Shown: positions 18,404-27,947 of the stretch, piece by piece | Numbering within the stretch: the stretch's first letter is position 1 | How the letters are laid out: each line of letters opens with the position of its first letter | Assembly: GCF_000468095.1 (NCBI RefSeq) | Contig: NZ_ASZC01000021.1 | Coordinates: forward strand, 60,857 to 124,856 | Length of the DNA stretch: 64,000 nucleotides | Source: Pantoea sp. AS-PWVM4 | GTDB taxonomy: Bacteria; Pseudomonadota; Gammaproteobacteria; Enterobacterales; Enterobacteriaceae | Direction of reading: 5' to 3' | Translations under genes and position numbers: made by a program | The notes under the pieces: generated by a model | What the model was told of the DNA's origin: nothing | What the model saw: only the letters and a program-made list of their open reading frames with translations | Database searches by the model: none

Positions 18404-19360
18404 ATGTTAACTCGCTCCCTCACCCGTGACTGGCGTCTCCCCATCGCAGCACTCCTCACCCTGACATTGCTGCTGATCGCCACCACGCTCTACACCCACT
18501 GGCCCGCATTCCTGCAATGGAGCCTCGCTACACAAATCTCTTTACACCGCAGGCTGGTGACGTACCTGCTGCAACTCAACAGCCACGACTACACCGGCGG
18601 GGTATGGCTGCTGGGCGGCGCATTTATTTACGGCGTGCTGCATGCGGTCGGGCCGGGGCATGGCAAATTTATCGTCACCACTTATCTCAGCACCAACAAA
18701 GAAAGCCAGCTTGCGGCGCGTGTGGTGCCGTTTCTTGGCAGCCTGATGCAGGGCATCTGTGCCATTTTGTTTGTCTATATCCTGGCTGTCGGTTTTAACC
18801 TGGCGGCTGGCGATCTCAGTACCAGCCGTTGGTATGTGGAAAAAGTCAGCGCGCTGCTGATTGGCGCGTTTGGTGCGTTTGTTATCTGGCAGACGTTGTA
18901 CCAGCAGCGACCACGAAAAATAGCCATCAGCACGATCAAACCGCTGCATCAGCACCCGGAACAATGCGGCTGTGGGCATCACGGTGTCGGCGCGGATTTA
19001 ACCCACGCAGACTGGAAAACCCGCCTCGGCGTGGTACTGGCGATTGGTGCGCGGCCATGCAGCGGTGCGATTATGATTCTGCTCTTTTCCAATACGCTGG
19101 GGATTGTCAGTTGGGGGATCGCCGCTGTGATGACCATGTCATTGGGGACGGCACTGTCCATACTGGGGTTGTCGCTGGCGGTGCGTTATGCGCGCCATCG
19201 TACCGTGACCTTCTTCAGTCGTGACAACGAAAACTATCGCTGGTTGATTCCGGTGGTACGGATCGCGGGCGGTGTGATTATCATCCTTTTTGCCACCGTG
19301 TTGTTCCTCACCGTTATCCCGATCAGCGCCAACGGGGATTATATCGCCGCCGGATGCTAG
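18404..19360 (+). CDS. NicO-family nickel/cobalt transporter
   Basis: A 318-residue polytopic membrane protein of the NicO superfamily, which includes the Ni/Co efflux protein RcnA. The metal-binding signature HAVGPGHGK occurs near residue 80. A cytoplasmic His/Cys-rich loop (HQHPEQCGCGHHGVG, near 185) and the second motif IGARPCSGAIMILL (near 215) follow, and about seven membrane segments are visible. The start ATG has no strong ribosome site. The upstream DNA is a striking C-rich stretch (18335-18394). Efflux is more likely than uptake, since RcnA-like proteins carry such a His-rich loop. Confidence 0.85.
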   Translation: MLTRSLTRDWRLPIAALLTLTLLLIATTLYTHWPAFLQWSLATQISLHRRLVTYLLQLNSHDYTGGVWLLGGAFIYGVLHAVGPGHGKFIVTTYLSTNKESQLAARVVPFLGSLMQGICAILFVYILAVGFNLAAGDLSTSRWYVEKVSALLIGAFGAFVIWQTLYQQRPRKIAISTIKPLHQHPEQCGCGHHGVGADLTHADWKTRLGVVLAIGARPCSGAIMILLFSNTLGIVSWGIAAVMTMSLGTALSILGLSLAVRYARHRTVTFFSRDNENYRWLIPVVRIAGGVIIILFATVLFLTVIPISANGDYIAAGC

Positions 19361-19430
19361 CCCAACTCAGCAAGATCCGTCAGGCCAAATGCGCCACCGC
19401 TCAGGCATAGTTAATGGCAAGGAGAATGCC

Positions 19431-20300
19431 ATGCCCGTCAACAAAACTGAGGTTTACCACCAGCGCTTTAACAAGGTGTTTGATTATATCGATCAACACC
19501 TTGACGATCCGCTGTTGCTGGAACAACTTAGCGAAGTCGCCCATTTTTCGCCCTACCATTTCCACCGGCAATTTACCGGTTACTGCGGTGTCGCGCCGGG
19601 GCGCTACATTCAGTTGATGCGTCTGAAACGTGCGTCATACCGGCTGGCATTCAATCCGTCCGAGAAGATTATCGATATTGCGCTGGATGCAGGCTTTCAG
19701 CATGCGGAGTCGTTCAGTCGTGCGTTCAAGCAGATGTTTGCGATGACGCCGAGCGAATTTCGTCAGCAGCCCGCCTGGGTCAGTTGGCACCAGCGTATGC
19801 CGCAGTTACAGACCAAACGGAGAGAAACGATGCCGGTCACTATCATCAATTTTCCCGCCACCCAGGTGGCGATGTTGTCACATTACGGCCAGCCCGAACG
19901 CATTATGGAGACGGCGGCGCGTTTTATCAGCTGGCGCAAAACTACCGGGTTATCACCGATTGTCAGCAGTCAGACATTTGGCATTGCCCACCATGACCCG
20001 GCCAGCACGCCCGCAGAGATATTCCGCTTTGATATCTGTGGCTCGATAACAGCCCCGATCCCGGAAGATAATGCGTTTGGTGTGGTCAATGCGCTTATCC
20101 CCGCCGGTCGCTGTGCGCTGTTGCGTCATCATGGTTCGCATGATGCGATTGCCGCAAGCGCGCGCAGGCTTTATAGCGACTGGCTGCCCGCCAACGGTGA
20201 GGAACTGCGAGATTTTCCACTGTTCTTTCATTATCAGAACTTTATTCACGATGTGCCGGAACACCAACTGATCACTGACATCTATCTGCCATTGAAATAG
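19431..20300 (+). CDS. AraC-family regulator with GyrI-like effector domain
   Basis: A 289-residue transcription regulator: N-terminal AraC-type double helix-turn-helix (about 8-110, with VAHFSPYHFHRQFTGYCG and AGFQHAESFSRAFKQMF) joined to a C-terminal GyrI/SOUL-like small-molecule-binding domain (about 130-289, beginning PVTIINFPATQVAML). This is the Rob/SbmC-type layout, which often senses drugs or other hydrophobic ligands. The start at 19431 has AAGGAG 10 bp upstream; the longer frame overlapping the transporter gene lacks one. It is 70 bp after the NicO gene and may respond independently of metals. A long hairpin follows its stop. Confidence 0.88.
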   Translation: MPVNKTEVYHQRFNKVFDYIDQHLDDPLLLEQLSEVAHFSPYHFHRQFTGYCGVAPGRYIQLMRLKRASYRLAFNPSEKIIDIALDAGFQHAESFSRAFKQMFAMTPSEFRQQPAWVSWHQRMPQLQTKRRETMPVTIINFPATQVAMLSHYGQPERIMETAARFISWRKTTGLSPIVSSQTFGIAHHDPASTPAEIFRFDICGSITAPIPEDNAFGVVNALIPAGRCALLRHHGSHDAIAASARRLYSDWLPANGEELRDFPLFFHYQNFIHDVPEHQLITDIYLPLK

Positions 20301-20301
20301 C

Positions 20302-20337
20302 AGAAACTCCCGACAGCGTTTGCTGGCGGGAGTTTCT
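20302..20337 (+). terminator. Hairpin after the AraC-type gene
   Basis: A 16-bp stem with one mismatch (arms AGAAACTCCCGACAGC and GCTGGCGGGAGTTTCT) closed by GTTT, starting right after the stop codon. There is no long T-run, but the stem is strong. Confidence 0.65.
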
Positions 20338-20407
20338 CGACACAGCGCGCCCATATCGTGGCAGAATAGCCGCCCGACCCATCAGAATCGTGCAAGAGAG
20401 AGACGAT

Positions 20408-20737
20408 ATGTCAGATGATATCGAGCAGCGCATCTATGAACTTGTCCGTCGTTATGATGGCGTTTATCTGTTTAAGCAAAAAACGCTGTCGCCGCAGATT
20501 GATATCGATAGCGATCTCAATTTTGACGCCGATGAAGCGGCCGCGCTGATGGAGGAGTTTTTCTCCGAGTTCAACGTGGCGCGCGGCACCTTTACTATCG
20601 AAACCTACTACCCACCTGAACCATCGCTGGGCGCGATCCTCAATCCTTTCAACAAACGCCAGGTGCCGGTGGTGCCGGATTTCACGTTGGGTATGTTGAT
20701 TGAATCGGCTAAGGCCGGGCGCTGGTTGTATGAATAA
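20408..20737 (+). CDS. DUF1493 family protein
   Basis: A 109-residue acidic cytoplasmic protein resembling the DUF1493 family of enterobacteria, whose members carry an acyl-carrier-like short helical fold; function unknown. The start at 20408 (MSDDIEQRIYELVRRYDG) is preceded by GAGAGAGAC. Family-type features include DIDSDLNFDADEAAALMEEFF, resembling the DSL region of carrier proteins, although the serine is followed by DLNFD and not by the attachment motif. Its stop abuts the convergent reductase gene with no base between. Confidence 0.75.
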   Translation: MSDDIEQRIYELVRRYDGVYLFKQKTLSPQIDIDSDLNFDADEAAALMEEFFSEFNVARGTFTIETYYPPEPSLGAILNPFNKRQVPVVPDFTLGMLIESAKAGRWLYE

Positions 20738-21517
20738 TTAGCGTTTCTGATGCACGCCAAAGCCGCTTTCCCCTGGCGCAATGTCCTCCCTGAGCGTCAG
20801 CGCCGGGATGACATAATCGCCACCATTTTGCCGCCGAAACGCAATCGGTTCGCAGGTCGCTAAGGTATCCAGTCGGGTAGCCAGCGTATCGCACCAGCTG
20901 GCGAAACGCGCGTCCGCCGCTTTCTGCACCTGATACAACACCACCGGTGGCAGCACGCTAAAGCCCGGATAGAACAACATGCCATGCTGGATGGGGAACA
21001 ACAGATCGTCGATGGGACCATTGATGCCACGCGGGCTGTAATGTGATTCCCAGCCGCCAGTGGTGACCACCAGCATCGCCCGTTTACCCGCCAGGTTACC
21101 TTCACCGTAGCGTTCTCCCCAGCGGCTTTCGTTATGTTCGCCCACGCCATAAGCGAAGCCACAGGCATAGACGCGGTCAAACCAGCCTTTCATGATGGCG
21201 GGCATGGAGAACCACCACAGTGGGAACTGGAAAATCACCGCATCCGCCCAGCGCAATTTTTCCTGTTCTGCGGTGATATCCGCCGCCTGTTGCTGATGTT
21301 CATAGGCGAACCGGGAATCCAGCGAAGCGTGAAAATACTCGCCCACCAGCGGAGCCTGCGTATCCGCAGCATCCAGTTGCGCTTTCCAGTTCATGGCATA
21401 GAGATCTGACACCTGCACCTGATGCCCGGCGTTTTTTAGCTGCTGTACACTGAAATCTTTTAACGCTCCGTTCAGTGAATGGACTTCCGGGTGAGCGAAG
21501 ACAATCAATACATTCAT
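20738..21517 (-). CDS. NAD(P)H:quinone oxidoreductase, flavodoxin-like fold
   Basis: A 259-residue member of the NQO1/KefF/MdaB-like family that reduces quinones by hydride transfer through FAD or FMN. It starts MNVLIVFAHPEVHSLNGAL at 21517, with AGGA upstream. The flavin-binding loop AHPEVHSLN and FQFPLWWFSMPAIMKGWFDRV near 100-120 are typical, as is TTGGWESHYSPRG near 155. It diverges from a LysR gene across 90 bp, a layout that suggests control by that regulator. Substrates could include toxic quinones; not determinable here. Confidence 0.88.
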   Translation of the reverse strand: MNVLIVFAHPEVHSLNGALKDFSVQQLKNAGHQVQVSDLYAMNWKAQLDAADTQAPLVGEYFHASLDSRFAYEHQQQAADITAEQEKLRWADAVIFQFPLWWFSMPAIMKGWFDRVYACGFAYGVGEHNESRWGERYGEGNLAGKRAMLVVTTGGWESHYSPRGINGPIDDLLFPIQHGMLFYPGFSVLPPVVLYQVQKAADARFASWCDTLATRLDTLATCEPIAFRRQNGGDYVIPALTLREDIAPGESGFGVHQKR

Positions 21518-21607
21518 GGTGTAATCCTGTGAGAACAAAGTGGATGCAGGCTACGTCATGGCTGGATATAGTAGAAATCAATTGCTGATATCTCAGGTAT
21601 AGACACG

Positions 21608-22498
21608 GTGAATATCGGAGCGCTGGATTTAAATCTACTCCTCACACTCGATGTGCTGCTGGCCGAACTGAATGTGACGCGAGCGGCACAGCGCCTCAAT
21701 CTGTCGCAACCCTCGGTGAGTGCGCAACTGGCGCGGCTGCGCAGCATCTTTAACGATCCGCTGTTGCTGCCCGGCCCGCGTGGCATGGCACCGACGTCTC
21801 GGGCGGAAGCGCTGCGCGAGCCGCTACGGCTGGCGCTGGAGTCGCTGCAACGGGCGATTGCCCCTCCGCAGGCTTTTGAACCTGACAAGGCAAACCTGAC
21901 CTGGCGTATTGCTGCCACCGATTACATGTCCTCGGCGATCATGCTGCCGGTGATCGGGACGTTGCGGGTCGCAGCACCGGATTGCCGTGTGGCGGTGTTT
22001 GGTCTTAATCCGCCGCTGGTGGCGCAGCAACTGGAGAAAGCCGAGCTGGATTTGATTTTCCATACTGGCGATCGCGCCCCTGAGACGTTGCATCAGCGCA
22101 AATTGTTCAGTGAGCGTTACATGCTGGCCGGACGTATTGGTCATCCGCATTTACATCCGGGCCTGACGCTGGATACGTTCTGTCAGCTGGAACATCTTAT
22201 CGTCTCGCCGGACGGTGGCGGATTCAGCGCCGCTACCGACAGCGCGCTGGCCAGGATCGGACGCACGCGGCGCGTGGTGTTATCGGTGCCACATTTTCTT
22301 TTTATGCTGGAAGTGTTGGCGAGCAGCGACATGGTCGCGGTGCTGCCGGAGCGGCTGGTACGCCGCTCAACGCAATTGCAGGTTATCGAGCCGCCGCTTG
22401 ATGTGCCGGGGTTTGATATTTTAATGATGTGGCACGAACGTATGCAGCGCGATCCGGCCCATCAGTGGTTAAGGCAACAGATTATGGCCGCAGTGTAA
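21608..22498 (+). CDS. LysR-type regulator
   Basis: A 296-residue LysR regulator starting with GTG at 21608 (VNIGALDLNLLLTLDVLLAE). The winged helix includes LNVTRAAQRLNLSQPSVSAQ at about 21-40, and the substrate-binding domain continues to the end. The NodD/SyrM-like start DLNLLLTLDVLL and the FGLNPPL region are typical of LysR proteins paired with quinone reductases. It is divergent from such a gene, and its last 17 bp overlap the convergent helicase gene. Confidence 0.9.
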   Translation: MNIGALDLNLLLTLDVLLAELNVTRAAQRLNLSQPSVSAQLARLRSIFNDPLLLPGPRGMAPTSRAEALREPLRLALESLQRAIAPPQAFEPDKANLTWRIAATDYMSSAIMLPVIGTLRVAAPDCRVAVFGLNPPLVAQQLEKAELDLIFHTGDRAPETLHQRKLFSERYMLAGRIGHPHLHPGLTLDTFCQLEHLIVSPDGGGFSAATDSALARIGRTRRVVLSVPHFLFMLEVLASSDMVAVLPERLVRRSTQLQVIEPPLDVPGFDILMMWHERMQRDPAHQWLRQQIMAAV

Positions 22499-25400
22499 CC
22501 TCGTACTCTGGCGGATTTTTGGCTGCCATTGCGGCTAATTTCTCGTCGGCAACCTGAAATCCGGGACAGCTCGCCCAAATGTTTTTGCTGCCAATGATAT
22601 AGACGCGTTTTTGTGCGCGGGTCACCGCGACATTAAGCAGGTTAGGTTTGGCGGAAGCCCATTTAGCGGCTCCCCGGGTTCGGGCATCCAGCCCGAGCAC
22701 GATAATCACATTTTTCTCTTCTTTCCCCTGGAAGGTATGTACCGTTCCCACCCGGTCATCTAACCAGCGTTTAATCCCTTCTACGTGACCAAGTTCGGCA
22801 CGGAGCAACGACTTCAATTGGTTTTTGACCTGGCGGAAGGGCGAAATGACATACACATCCGGCAGATTGTCATGAGCGTCTAACCATGATGTCACCATTT
22901 GCAGCACCCGCTGTCCCTGGGCAGGCACATAGTGTTTTCCCTGAACCTCGCCGCCAATATCCAGCCAGCGACTGGCTCCCCAAACGCTACTGTCCCTGGG
23001 CCAGCGTTGATCGCGGCCATGCAGCATTTTGTTGTTATACGCAATGGCATTCGCAATGCTAAACATCGGTTCATCGCAACGTCGATGGACACGTAACGGG
23101 CTGCCAAGCCAGTTATTCTTCGCGATTTGCGCAGTACCATAAGGGTTGACGCGGTCAGCCAGATTTTGCACCGATTGGGTGGTTGGCGACCATTCTAGCC
23201 ATTCAGCGCCAAAGGCGCGTTCGGCGAGGGTTTCGACAAATGCCGGGGGGATAGTAAACACGGGCTCGATTTGCAGTGGATCGCCAACCACCACGGCCCG
23301 TCTGGCTCGCCACAGCGCACCAGCGGCCTGTTGTGGCGTTGCCTGTCCTGCTTCATCAATAAATAGCCAGCCAATCTCTGCGAAGCTGAAATGTTTAAAC
23401 TGTCGATGGACCGAAGCAAAGGTCGATGACACCACTGGCACAATCATAAATAACAGCTGCCAGAGCGCCAGGCTTGCTCGTCGATCGGTGATGCTGCCAT
23501 TGATTGCATCACTTAACGAGAACAAAACCTCTTTTAAATTGCACTTACGGTAAGACGCTTTCAGCCAGGCCTGATGCAGGTCCAGTGCGCATGCCATCAG
23601 CTGGCTGCGCGCGGCATTTAACGCTGCACCCTGACCAAACGCGCTGCGCTGCACCTGTTCCGCTTCGATATCGGTATCCGCGCCAGCAAACATCACATCC
23701 GGGTACTGCCGCTGTAGCTCGTCGCAATGCTGCTGCGCGGCTTCTAGTTCTGCAAGCACCTGTTTTGCCCGTTGTTCTTCAAGATTTAGCGTTGCCTGCG
23801 TGGCGACCAGGCGACGATGTAATCCCGCACAAATGGCTTTTTCCCGACAAATTTTTTCAATACGTAATGTCCACCAGCCAGGAATACGTAAAGCGCGTTT
23901 AGCGATGACGGCCTGAAGTTGGTAAAGACGCAGGTTTAATTTTTCCCGCTTGCGCAGCTGTTGCTGGTGGGCGTTGCGCCGATCATTTTGTGTTTCAAGC
24001 AACTGAAGATCGCGCAAAATATCCTGATAGTGCTTTTCGGCATGCTTAAAGGCGAGCTTCGCTTCTGCGAAGGTTGTTATATTGGCACCATTGATGGCAG
24101 AGAAAAGATTGCGATATTCATCTGCTGGCGCCGGGGCAATGGCGGATTTATGGCTCTGCGTAAAAGCCCGCTCCTTAAATTGTTCGCGATTTTTTTGTTT
24201 CCCCAACGCGACCGCGATAAGTCCCCAGCAATCTTCTTCCGCTGACAGCGGATCAATGGCAAATGTTTTGCCTTGTTGCTTTTCGCCTGGAGTGAGATGG
24301 CGCGAGGTTGCTGCAACTTTACGTGCTGAGGGTTTTAAATAATCAACCTCTTTCCAGTCATCGCCGAGACTTTTAATTTGTGGCAGCTCGCGTGAGATAT
24401 TTTCTACCGCGGTATTGTTACTTGAAACCACCACCATCTCGAAGCCGGTAAGTTCATCACGCAGGCAGGGAATCATGCGGGTTTCATTATTTACCCTTAA
24501 CGGGATGCTAGAGGAAAAGGCATCTTCAACCTGGTGGAGATTCGCCAGCATGCCAGCGCGTTTCACCAGATTATTGGCAATCACATCACGTAATAAAGTG
24601 GTTTTCCCGGTGCCCGGCGGCCCATTAACGGAAAAAAGCCCGGTCTCCGTCAGTTCATCTGCAAGCGTATTAATGGCAAATTGCTGCATCAGACTCATAT
24701 TGTGCTGAGCATCGGACAGCCAGCGTCCGGGAGGCAGTTTATTTAACCGCAGATGATCAACCAGCAGCGCTCGCCCTTCCGGTAACAGCAAATCCGCTTT
24801 TCGCTGGCGATCACCCGTCAGATAGCGACCCAAAGGTGAGGCCGCATCCAGCCCATGCTGGCGGATATATGTCATCGCCTGCTCAATATCACGCAGATAA
24901 AAACTGTTCAGAATGCTGATGTCACCTGAGCGATCCTCTGCGGATAAGGCATGATGACTGCCGGTTATCAGGGCTTGTTGCGTTATTTGGCTCAGTTCCG
25001 GCAGGCGTCGGGGATCGATTGTTTCCCCAGGTTGTTGCTGATTCCTCACTTCTCTTAATTTAATAAATAATGCAGGAACCTGGATTTGCGGCTGGAAAGA
25101 TGTCCACTCGGCCATTGCCTGCAAAAACTCGATAATCTCAAAGGTCGTCAGAACTTGTGGTAAATGGTGTTGCTGCTTAATATTATTCGCAACGGTAATA
25201 ATACTTTTAAAGCGGTCGTGAAGTTTTTTTGTGCTCAGTTCATAGTTTTCAAACCGCAGATTATCCAGGCTGCCTTTTTTTAATTGTCCTAATGCCCAGG
25301 TCACGGTGGAAAATTCAAAGCTATCGCTGTCTATAACGCCATGCGGATCAACCACACATTTTATCGAGCAAGTACGCCCGTCATCGCCAATCTTTTCAAC

Positions 25401-25715
25401 ATCAATATCGCTGATTGTCGGAAAGGATTGCTGTGCTTGTTGGAATATTTCCTGACGATCAAAAATACCGAAAAAAAGCTCATAGCGATATTTTTTAGTG
25501 GGAGAGTAGCGGTGGCCAGCCCGCCTCACTTGCTCAGGATTGATCCACGGGAGGATAGTCAGCGATTGCAGGGCTTCCATCTCAATTTGCAACACGCCAT
25601 CGGCATTATCTTCAAGATCTTTAATATCTGTCGATTCGAAGAATTCAATTTTGTGCCAATACTCGAGAATATGAATGGCCTGGTGCGTTGCGGAATTTGA
25701 GTTATGGCTGTCCAT
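22482..25715 (-). CDS. UPF1/Dna2-like SF1 helicase with long coiled coil
   Basis: A 1077-residue AAA_11/AAA_12-type superfamily 1 helicase. The N-terminal 330 residues are unfamiliar. Walker A GPPGTGKT is at 365-372 and motif Ia VVVSSNNTAVENI at 428-440. A helical, Gln/Arg/Glu-rich coiled-coil insert covers about 550-680. Motif II FIDEAGQATP is near 785, motif III VVVGDPLQIEP at 808-818, motif V VGTVHTFQGKEEKNVI at 989-1004 and motif VI NVAVTRAQ at 1028-1035. All catalytic motifs look intact. It stands alone, with no ribosome site obvious beyond AAGGA, and codes for a large nucleic-acid motor found patchily in bacteria. A defence or RNA-processing role is possible but only inferred. Confidence 0.88.
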   Translation of the reverse strand: MDSHNSNSATHQAIHILEYWHKIEFFESTDIKDLEDNADGVLQIEMEALQSLTILPWINPEQVRRAGHRYSPTKKYRYELFFGIFDRQEIFQQAQQSFPTISDIDVEKIGDDGRTCSIKCVVDPHGVIDSDSFEFSTVTWALGQLKKGSLDNLRFENYELSTKKLHDRFKSIITVANNIKQQHHLPQVLTTFEIIEFLQAMAEWTSFQPQIQVPALFIKLREVRNQQQPGETIDPRRLPELSQITQQALITGSHHALSAEDRSGDISILNSFYLRDIEQAMTYIRQHGLDAASPLGRYLTGDRQRKADLLLPEGRALLVDHLRLNKLPPGRWLSDAQHNMSLMQQFAINTLADELTETGLFSVNGPPGTGKTTLLRDVIANNLVKRAGMLANLHQVEDAFSSSIPLRVNNETRMIPCLRDELTGFEMVVVSSNNTAVENISRELPQIKSLGDDWKEVDYLKPSARKVAATSRHLTPGEKQQGKTFAIDPLSAEEDCWGLIAVALGKQKNREQFKERAFTQSHKSAIAPAPADEYRNLFSAINGANITTFAEAKLAFKHAEKHYQDILRDLQLLETQNDRRNAHQQQLRKREKLNLRLYQLQAVIAKRALRIPGWWTLRIEKICREKAICAGLHRRLVATQATLNLEEQRAKQVLAELEAAQQHCDELQRQYPDVMFAGADTDIEAEQVQRSAFGQGAALNAARSQLMACALDLHQAWLKASYRKCNLKEVLFSLSDAINGSITDRRASLALWQLLFMIVPVVSSTFASVHRQFKHFSFAEIGWLFIDEAGQATPQQAAGALWRARRAVVVGDPLQIEPVFTIPPAFVETLAERAFGAEWLEWSPTTQSVQNLADRVNPYGTAQIAKNNWLGSPLRVHRRCDEPMFSIANAIAYNNKMLHGRDQRWPRDSSVWGASRWLDIGGEVQGKHYVPAQGQRVLQMVTSWLDAHDNLPDVYVISPFRQVKNQLKSLLRAELGHVEGIKRWLDDRVGTVHTFQGKEEKNVIIVLGLDARTRGAAKWASAKPNLLNVAVTRAQKRVYIIGSKNIWASCPGFQVADEKLAAMAAKNPPEYEVTLRP

Positions 25716-25943
25716 GTTAAGTTGCAGTCCTTATGGAAAAGTACGCAGTTTTGGACATACTACTGCGTTGAATGATACTTGTTCAATGATTAGCAACGTT
25801 GCTTAATTTTCTGCGGATTTAGTCGGAAATTCGAAGACGTTCTCATGGCTATGATTGGACCCATCTTATATCGCTAAAAATTCACTTCTCCCGGCCTGAA
25901 AAACTGCGCACACTATCCACCTTTATCATTATGGAGAGATGGT

Positions 25944-26993
25944 ATGACATCCCGAAACCTGCTGGCGATCGCGCTGTTTGCCAGCATGGCCGCGCCGCTG
26001 TGGGCTGATGACAGCGGTATTTCCTTCAGCCATAAAGACTGGGAGCTGGCGTGTGATAACACGCTGACCTGTCGGGCGGCAGGCTACAGCACCGAAGAGG
26101 GCGCGGGTGGTTCGGTACTGCTGACACGCCAGGCCGGGGCAAATACCCCGGTAAGTGGCGAGGTAGTGCTGGCAGATGCAATGGAGGATGAGCCGAAACC
26201 CGTGGCGATGCTGTCGTTATGGATCGATGACAACTCACTGGGTGAGTTGCAGAAAGCCGATAACGACGAATGGCGCTTAACGGAGGCCCAGACACAGGCG
26301 GTGATCCGCGCAGTGAAAGGCAACGGCACGGTCGAGTTTCGTGGTGGTGAAGAACCGTTTGAACTGTCGGATAATGGCGCCTTTGCGACCTTGCTAAAAA
26401 TGGATGATGCGCAGGGGCGTCCCGGCACGCCAGGGGCGCTGGTCAGAAAAGGCGATAAGCCGGAAAGTAGCGTGTTGGTGGCGGTTGCTGCGCCAGTCAT
26501 TCTGCAGGTTAAAGTGATGCAAGCCCAGCCGCGCGCGCTCACTGCCCAGGAGTTGTCATCGGTTAAACCGCAATTGATTGAGTCGCTTACCGATGATGAC
26601 AGCTGCGATAATTTGCAACCGTCCGATGACCAGCCAGAAGAGGGGGCTGAGCCAATCACCCTGACGCCAGTCGATAAAACGCATGTGCTGATCTCCGCAC
26701 TGTGCTGGCGCGGCGCCTACAACGAAGGCTATGGCTTTTGGTTGATGGACAAGCGATTGCAGCAAAAACCCGAACTGATTACCGATTCCGCCTCTGACTA
26801 CCACGACGGCGTGATTTCGCTGGCGCAGAAGGGGCGGGGCATCGGTGATTGCTGGAGTACTGCCGCCTGGGTGTGGGATGGCAAAGACTTCCAGCAAACC
26901 AGCGAGGCCACCACGGGCATGTGTCGTGCTATCCGGGCGGGTGGCCCCTGGCAATTGCCCACGCTGGTGACCAATGTGAAGCCAGCGCGATGA
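25944..26993 (+). CDS. DUF1176 secreted protein
   Basis: A 349-residue exported protein with a signal peptide cut near APLWA-DD, matching the DUF1176 family. The family pattern includes WELACDNTLTCRAAGYS close to the N-terminus and repeated beta-strands. Cysteine pairs (CDNTLTC; DDDSCDNL with ALCWRG; GDCWST with GMCRAI) suggest disulfides in the periplasm. The start has GGAGA 8 bp upstream. No operon partners are present. Function unknown. Confidence 0.85.
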   Translation: MTSRNLLAIALFASMAAPLWADDSGISFSHKDWELACDNTLTCRAAGYSTEEGAGGSVLLTRQAGANTPVSGEVVLADAMEDEPKPVAMLSLWIDDNSLGELQKADNDEWRLTEAQTQAVIRAVKGNGTVEFRGGEEPFELSDNGAFATLLKMDDAQGRPGTPGALVRKGDKPESSVLVAVAAPVILQVKVMQAQPRALTAQELSSVKPQLIESLTDDDSCDNLQPSDDQPEEGAEPITLTPVDKTHVLISALCWRGAYNEGYGFWLMDKRLQQKPELITDSASDYHDGVISLAQKGRGIGDCWSTAAWVWDGKDFQQTSEATTGMCRAIRAGGPWQLPTLVTNVKPAR

Positions 26994-27009
26994 GATGGTT
27001 TTGCCTGAT

Positions 27010-27033
27010 ACGCGATAAATCGCGCCGCTACGC
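27010..27033. repeat. Single REP-like arm
   Basis: One copy, in the reverse sense, of the GCGGCGCGATTTATCGC element between the convergent DUF1176 and yecA genes. The opposite arm is absent. Confidence 0.8.
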
Positions 27034-27039
27034 CAGGTA

Positions 27040-27714
27040 TTATTTCATGCAGCACTGCTTATATTTTTTGCCGCTGCCGCACGGACAGGGATCGTTACGT
27101 CCAATCTTCTCACCGGCAAAATAGGGCACCTGGGGGGCTGGCTCAGGCTGTGACAGGCGCTGCTCCTGCCAGTAATCATGTAGCTGCAAGGCCGCCGGGC
27201 GAATCGCTGCGATACTGGCTTCAAACTGTTCCGGGGTGAAGCCGTCCAGTTGGGCAAAATTTTCTTCGCTGCCGTGTAAGGCAATGGCGTCGAGTGCCGG
27301 TTGCTGGGCTTCCGGCAGGGCTGACCAGTCATCCTGTGCCACGCCGCGCATATAGCCAAAGCACCACTCTTCCACCACGGTAAACTCCTGACCTTCCATC
27401 TCACGAGTGCCGAACAGCGGATCAAACTGGTCCGGGAACTCGCTCAGGCGCTCGGCGATATCGTTCATATGCTGGAAGGTCAGGGTCATAAAGCGATCCA
27501 TTTCACGTTCGCTCGACCACTTCGGGATGTATTTCTGGCCGCCCCACATCGCCACCAGCCACTCGCTTGGTTCAATATCATTGGGGCCGGAAAGCAACGC
27601 AGTCAGCATGCCATCCAGTTCAGCAACATCCACCACGGAGTGCTCAGTGCCGTATTTCTCCAGCATCTCTTCAAGCCAGTTCAGCTCTTTTTCGGTTAAC
27701 GGGCCGTGGTTCAT
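27040..27714 (-). CDS. yecA: UPF0149 protein YecA with SEC-C zinc motif
   Basis: A 224-residue protein very similar to E. coli YecA: it begins [20 protein letters not shown], has the UPF0149 helical domain ([36 protein letters not shown]), and ends in a SEC-C metal-binding domain [18 protein letters not shown]. This C-terminal motif is shared with SecA and binds zinc or iron; E. coli YecA is reported to associate with ribosomes and SecYEG. The start is set by AGGAGAT upstream of 27714. Confidence 0.94.
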   Translation of the reverse strand: MNHGPLTEKELNWLEEMLEKYGTEHSVVDVAELDGMLTALLSGPNDIEPSEWLVAMWGGQKYIPKWSSEREMDRFMTLTFQHMNDIAERLSEFPDQFDPLFGTREMEGQEFTVVEEWCFGYMRGVAQDDWSALPEAQQPALDAIALHGSEENFAQLDGFTPEQFEASIAAIRPAALQLHDYWQEQRLSQPEPAPQVPYFAGEKIGRNDPCPCGSGKKYKQCCMK

Positions 27715-27947
27715 ACGGTATCTCCTGCGATCGGTGCTCATTGACGGGCTCATTGCCCGACGTCGATAACGCGCGATTATAGCGGGAAGCGGAGGGATTC
27801 AGCCATCAATTGCCACTTTTCAGCTATCCATTGCTGAACCTTTCCTAAAAATCATTTCCCATAACATATTTCGCAACATTATTGGCTCTGATTCGCGACC
27901 AATGTCAGCGTAAACACTGAACTTGCTGCATTAAGGACGCAAATATC

